In this document: positions 24,113-26,684 of the stretch, piece by piece
How the letters are laid out: each line of letters starts with the position of its first letter
Position numbering within the stretch: the first letter of the stretch is position 1
Assembly (NCBI GenBank): GCA_002342365.1
Contig: DDPV01000001.1
Location: 42,210 to 68,893 of the forward strand
DNA length: 26,684 nucleotides
Direction of reading: 5' to 3'
Origin: Burkholderiales bacterium UBA2459
Lineage (GTDB): Bacteria > Pseudomonadota > Gammaproteobacteria > Burkholderiales > Burkholderiaceae_E
Program-made: the position numbers and the translations under genes
The notes under the pieces: generated by a model
What the model saw: only the letters and a program-made list of their open reading frames with translations
What the model was told of the DNA's origin: nothing
Databases searched by the model: none

Positions 24113-24932
24113 GCGACTCAAGAATCGGCACATCATCGTGACCGGCGGTGCCCAAGGCATCGGCCTTGCCTGTGCCCTGCGATTCGCCCAAGAAGGCGCG
24201 CAGGTGCTCGTGATCGACAAGCAAAAAGCGCCATCATCGCCACCCGGCCCCGATGCGGGCCTGTCGGCTGCAGAGGGGTCAGGCGCTTCGGCTGAGGCGT
24301 TTTCAGCGATCCACTGGATGCAAGCTGATGCGAGTGAACGGTCCTGCGCGCAGGAGGCGTTGGCCAGGGGCGTTGGGCTGTGGGGCAAGGTCGACGGCCT
24401 CGTAAACAATGCTGGCATTATCCACGGCTGCCACTTCCTTGACCTGCGCGATGAGGATTTTGATCGTGTACTCGCCGTGAATCTGCGCGGCTACTTTGTT
24501 TTCAGCCAGGTTATTGCAAGGCATATGGTGGAGAAGGCAATACAGGGTTCGATCGTGAACATGTCCAGTGTGAACGCCTCATTGGCCATTCCGGACCAGC
24601 TTCCTTATGCAGTCTCAAAAGGGGGCGTGAATCAACTCACCCGCGTGACGGCGATGGCGCTTGCCGAGTATGGCATTCGGGTCAACGCGGTCGGACCTGG
24701 CACGATTGCGACCGAACTGGCGCGCAATGCGGTGATGCAATCGGAGCAAGCCAGGAACAAAATCCTCTCGCGCACCCCATTGCTGCGCTTGGGTGAGCCC
24801 GATGAGGTTGCACAGGTGGCGGCCTTTCTGCTGAGTGCGCAAGCCTCTTACCTGACCGGCCAGGTGATTTACCCAGACGGTGGGCGTATGGCCTTGAATT
24901 ACACTGTGGCTGTGCCCGACGCGCAAAAATGA
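24111..24932 (+). CDS. Short-chain dehydrogenase/reductase (SDR family)
   Basis: This 273-residue classical SDR oxidoreductase should use NAD(H) or NADP(H) on an alcohol, sugar or ketone that sequence does not identify. It has the cofactor motif TGGAQGIG (11-18), an acidic Asp36 after the second strand (IDKQ), which hints at NAD preference, NNAG (99-102), the catalytic Ser153, Tyr166 and Lys170 (YAVSK), and the VGPGTIATEL loop plus a C-terminal YPDGGR. A Ser/Ala/Gly/Pro-rich insert (about residues 40-62) after the second strand is not typical of the fold. AAAGGA eight bases upstream supports the ATG at 24111. The start lies head to head against dacB and the last 34 bases overlap ltaE. Confidence 0.9.
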   Translation: MRLKNRHIIVTGGAQGIGLACALRFAQEGAQVLVIDKQKAPSSPPGPDAGLSAAEGSGASAEAFSAIHWMQADASERSCAQEALARGVGLWGKVDGLVNNAGIIHGCHFLDLRDEDFDRVLAVNLRGYFVFSQVIARHMVEKAIQGSIVNMSSVNASLAIPDQLPYAVSKGGVNQLTRVTAMALAEYGIRVNAVGPGTIATELARNAVMQSEQARNKILSRTPLLRLGEPDEVAQVAAFLLSAQASYLTGQVIYPDGGRMALNYTVAVPDAQK

Positions 24933-25927
24933 TCAATCAGCTGACAGACCTGGTGTAAGGCGTCGTCGTTGAAATCCAAATGCGTAACCAGCCGCAGCGG
25001 ACGCCGGTTGAGCAGCCGCACGCCCTGAGCGAGCAAAAAATCTGCGAGTCGGTCCAAAGGCGCAGGGTCGCTTCCGGCCGAGACCCAGACCATATTGGTT
25101 GCCACGCGCAGTTCCAGACCTGGAATTTTCTCAAGAGCCTGGGCCAGGTGCGCCGCGCGCCGATGGTCCTCGGCAAGCCCCTGAAGCTGATGATCGAGCG
25201 CATAGGTGCCAGCCGCAGCAATCACACCGGCCTGACGCATCCCTCCCCCGAGCATCTTGCGGACCCGCTGCGCCTTGGCCAGCAAGGCATCCGAACCGAG
25301 CAACACCGAGCCCGCAGGCGCGCCCAGACCTTTTGAGAGGCACACCGACACCGAATCAAAGTACTTTGTGATCGTGCGCGCATCCAGAGCCTGGGCGATT
25401 GCAGCGTTAAAGAGTCTGGCTCCATCCAGATGGGTCGCGAGACCATGCTCGCGGGCGATCGCGGTGGCATCGGCAATGTAGTCTTGGGGCATGATCTGCC
25501 CGCCAAAGGTGTTTTCCAAAGCCAGCAGCCGGGTCCTTGCGAAGTGCGGATCGTCAGGCTTGACCGCTGCGGCGATCCTCTCCAACGGAATCGAGCCGTC
25601 CATGGCCTGCTCAAGCGGCTGCGGCTGAATACTGCCGAGCACCGCTGCGCCGCCCGCTTCGTACTTGTAGGTATGCGCGAGCTGACCCACCAGGTACTCA
25701 TCGCCACGCTCGCAGTGCGACATCAGTGCGCAAAGATTGGACATGGTACCGGTGGGCATAAAGAGGCCCGCCTCAAAACCCAGATCGTCTGCGAGGCGCT
25801 GCTGCAAGCGATTGACGCTGGGATCGTCGCCAAACACATCATCACCGGTATCGGCAGCAGCCATTGCCCTGAGCATGCCTGGACTTGGACGGGTCACGGT
25901 GTCACTGCGCAGATCGATCGTGTTCAT
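24899..25927 (-). CDS. ltaE: Low-specificity L-threonine aldolase
   Basis: LtaE is a PLP enzyme that splits L-threonine or L-allo-threonine to glycine and acetaldehyde. The 342-residue protein starts MNTIDLRSDTVTRPSPGM, the family signature. It has GDDVFGDDPSVNRLQ (28-42), FMPTGTMSNLCAL, His85 in AHTYKYEAGG that stacks on PLP, ENTFGGQ, HLDGARLFNAA with Asp168 and Arg171, and the Schiff-base lysine in CLSKGLGAPAGS (Lys199). A strong GGAGG (25933-25937) five bases before the ATG at 25927 fixes the start. It is divergent from groES. The 3' end overlaps the convergent SDR gene by 34 bases. Confidence 0.95.
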   Translation of the reverse strand: MNTIDLRSDTVTRPSPGMLRAMAAADTGDDVFGDDPSVNRLQQRLADDLGFEAGLFMPTGTMSNLCALMSHCERGDEYLVGQLAHTYKYEAGGAAVLGSIQPQPLEQAMDGSIPLERIAAAVKPDDPHFARTRLLALENTFGGQIMPQDYIADATAIAREHGLATHLDGARLFNAAIAQALDARTITKYFDSVSVCLSKGLGAPAGSVLLGSDALLAKAQRVRKMLGGGMRQAGVIAAAGTYALDHQLQGLAEDHRRAAHLAQALEKIPGLELRVATNMVWVSAGSDPAPLDRLADFLLAQGVRLLNRRPLRLVTHLDFNDDALHQVCQLIDHFCASGTATV

Positions 25928-25998
25928 GAATTCCTCCCGAGATTGAGCGCGAAGCCTTCAATCCTAGCCCGATACCGTAGAGCCGCTGTGCTCAAGAC

Positions 25999-26027
25999 TT
26001 GAAAAAGTCATCTGAGACGCGTATTAT
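25999..26027 (+). promoter_or_regulatory. Sigma-70-type promoter of groESL
   Basis: TTGAAA (25999-26004) and TATTAT (26022-26027) are separated by exactly 17 bases, each five of six to the consensus. The last base of the -10 box is the first base of the CIRCE operator, so the transcription start should fall inside the operator and repressor binding would block the polymerase. The bases CTTGAAA also match a sigma-32 -35 box, but no CCCCAT-type -10 follows, so a heat-shock sigma promoter is not supported. Confidence 0.75.
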
Positions 26028-26053
26028 TAGCACTCACAACGGTTGAGTGCTAG
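26027..26053. promoter_or_regulatory. CIRCE operator (HrcA binding site) of groESL
   Basis: The two arms TTAGCACTC (26027-26035) and GAGTGCTAG (26045-26053) with a 9-base spacer fit the CIRCE consensus TTAGCACTC-N9-GAGTGCTAA; only the last base of the right arm differs. CIRCE is bound by the HrcA repressor, whose stability depends on GroEL, giving feedback control of chaperonin synthesis. Placement over the transcription start of groESL is the classical arrangement. Confidence 0.95.
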
Positions 26054-26071
26054 CAAGACCGGCAGCAACAA

Positions 26072-26103
26072 GTCTAATTCGGTAGCCAAAAGCCCGATTA
26101 GAC
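26072..26103 (+). promoter_or_regulatory. Stem-loop in the groESL 5' leader
   Basis: GTCTAAT (26072-26078) and CGG (26080-26082) pair with CCG (26094-26096) and ATTAGAC (26097-26103), giving a 10-bp stem with one bulged T and an 11-base loop. It sits about 80 bases before the groES ATG in a leader of roughly 150 nucleotides. There is no following U-run, so it is not an obvious terminator. It could affect mRNA stability or translation; the function is unknown. Confidence 0.5.
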
Positions 26104-26182
26104 GGCAACAAGCTCACTTGCGAATGGCCTCTCACCGCTTCGTTGAAAAATCCATTGTCTTAACCCATAGGAGCTTCTACGC

Positions 26183-26470
26183 ATGAAACTGCGTCCTTTG
26201 CATGATCGCGTGATCGTCAAACGCCTCGATACCGAGCGCAAAACCAGTTCTGGCATCGTCATCCCTGACAACGCCGCCGAGAAACCCGACCAGGGCGAAA
26301 TCCTCGCGGTCGGTCACGGAAAGATTCAGGAAGACGGCTCGGTCCGTCCAATGGCCGTAAAAACCGGCGACAAAGTGCTCTTTGGCAAGTACAGCGGCCA
26401 AACCGTGAAAGTTGACGGCGAGGAACTGCTGGTGATGCGCGAAGAAGACATCATGGCCGTCGTGGAGTAA
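26183..26470 (+). CDS. groES: Co-chaperonin GroES
   Basis: GroES (Hsp10, Cpn10) forms the heptameric lid of the GroEL folding chamber. The 95-residue protein has normal length and is complete: MKLRPLHDRVIVKR at the start, the mobile loop ERKTSSGIVIPDNAAEKP (residues 18-35), and the family C-terminus ELLVMREEDIMAVVE. GGAG at 26170-26173, nine bases before the ATG, is the ribosome-binding site. Regulation is by the upstream promoter and CIRCE operator. groEL follows 56 bases downstream on the same transcript. Confidence 0.98.
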   Translation: MKLRPLHDRVIVKRLDTERKTSSGIVIPDNAAEKPDQGEILAVGHGKIQEDGSVRPMAVKTGDKVLFGKYSGQTVKVDGEELLVMREEDIMAVVE

Positions 26471-26526
26471 GCCAGGACGCCCCTCCAATTCTCAATGCAT
26501 TTGTAAATTTTCTGGAGTAATTAACG

Positions 26527-26684
26527 ATGGCAGCCAAACAAGTTTTATTCAGTGATGACGCCCGTGCACGCATGGTCAACGGCGTCAACATTCTGGCCAA
26601 CGCAGTAAAGGTCACCCTGGGTCCCAAGGGCCGCAATGTTGTGCTCGAGCGCAGCTTCGGTGCACCCACCGTCACCAAGGATGG
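26527..26684 (+). CDS. groEL: Chaperonin GroEL (N-terminal part, cut by window edge)
   Basis: GroEL (Hsp60, Cpn60) is the tetradecameric ATP-dependent folding chaperone. About 52 residues are visible: MAAKQVLFSDDARARMVNGVNILANAV, here quoted only to identify the start region 26527-26607, is followed by KVTLGPKGRNVVLERSFGAP, the conserved nucleotide-binding LGPKGRNV segment. GGAG at 26514-26517 lies nine bases before the ATG. The rest of the gene lies past the right edge. Confidence 0.97.
   Translation, partial: MAAKQVLFSDDARARMVNGVNILANAVKVTLGPKGRNVVLERSFGAPTVTKD

Noticed and set aside
24113..24418. 102-codon N-terminal extension of dacB
   Set aside because: The extension precedes a convincing signal peptide, does not look like an exported protein N-terminus, and is antisense to the start of the SDR gene with its TGGAQGIG motif.
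25998..26027. Sigma-32 heat-shock promoter for groESL
   Set aside because: CTTGAAA fits a -35 box but no CCCCAT-like -10 is present; the sigma-70 pair with 17-base spacing and CIRCE explains the region.
1..26684. Mobile element, defence island or prophage
   Set aside because: No transposase, integrase, restriction, toxin-antitoxin, phage or CRISPR sequence was seen; all genes have housekeeping or metabolic character.

Overview
The window is a gene-dense stretch of bacterial chromosome. By gene content and order it is most likely from a betaproteobacterium of the Burkholderiales type. The arguments are the order tkt-gap-pgk-pyk-fba followed by purC-purE-purK, a two-domain MaeB malic enzyme, a groESL operon behind a CIRCE operator, UbiD, and protein sequences of proteobacterial character. 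The DNA is moderately GC-rich, so many long antisense frames lie opposite real genes; I treat these as shadows. I saw no tRNA, rRNA, CRISPR array, insertion sequence, phage gene or integration scar, and no gene-free stretch longer than about 255 bases.

Layout. Positions 1-9812 form one tightly packed minus-strand block, read from right to left: transketolase, glyceraldehyde-3-phosphate dehydrogenase, phosphoglycerate kinase, pyruvate kinase, class II fructose-bisphosphate aldolase, a quinone-oxidoreductase-like protein, then purC, purE and the start of purK. Stops and starts overlap or nearly touch at tkt/gap, pgk/pyk and purC/purE, which suggests one operon joining central carbon flow (lower glycolysis or gluconeogenesis, non-oxidative pentose phosphate pathway) to purine synthesis. 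Divergent from it at 9933 is a plus-strand pair: a fused S-adenosylmethionine decarboxylase-spermidine synthase, and rsmE, whose start lies inside the fusion gene. Converging on rsmE with a 58-bp overlap is a minus-strand pair (17471-12000): a large FAD/Fe-S 2-hydroxyacid dehydrogenase of the YdiJ type, followed with no spacing by maeB.

From 17532 two aminotransferases run on the plus strand (serine-glyoxylate type, then class I). They meet a minus-strand lytic transglycosylase at a CTAG that serves as stop codon for both strands. After a divergent spacer comes ubiD (ubiquinone synthesis), then a PBP4-type dacB on the minus strand, head to head with a short-chain dehydrogenase whose 3' end overlaps ltaE (threonine aldolase, minus strand). 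The window closes with the groES promoter, a CIRCE operator, a leader hairpin, groES and the start of groEL.

How the genes may work together: the left block is one metabolic transcription unit. The middle block (hydroxyacid dehydrogenase, malic enzyme, serine-glyoxylate aminotransferase, a second aminotransferase and, further away, threonine aldolase) could form a loose neighbourhood for 2-hydroxyacid, glyoxylate, glycine and serine interconversion; that link is inference from proximity. I found no convincing undescribed system. The most distinctive items are the AdoMetDC-spermidine synthase fusion, several extreme gene overlaps, and the structured groESL leader.
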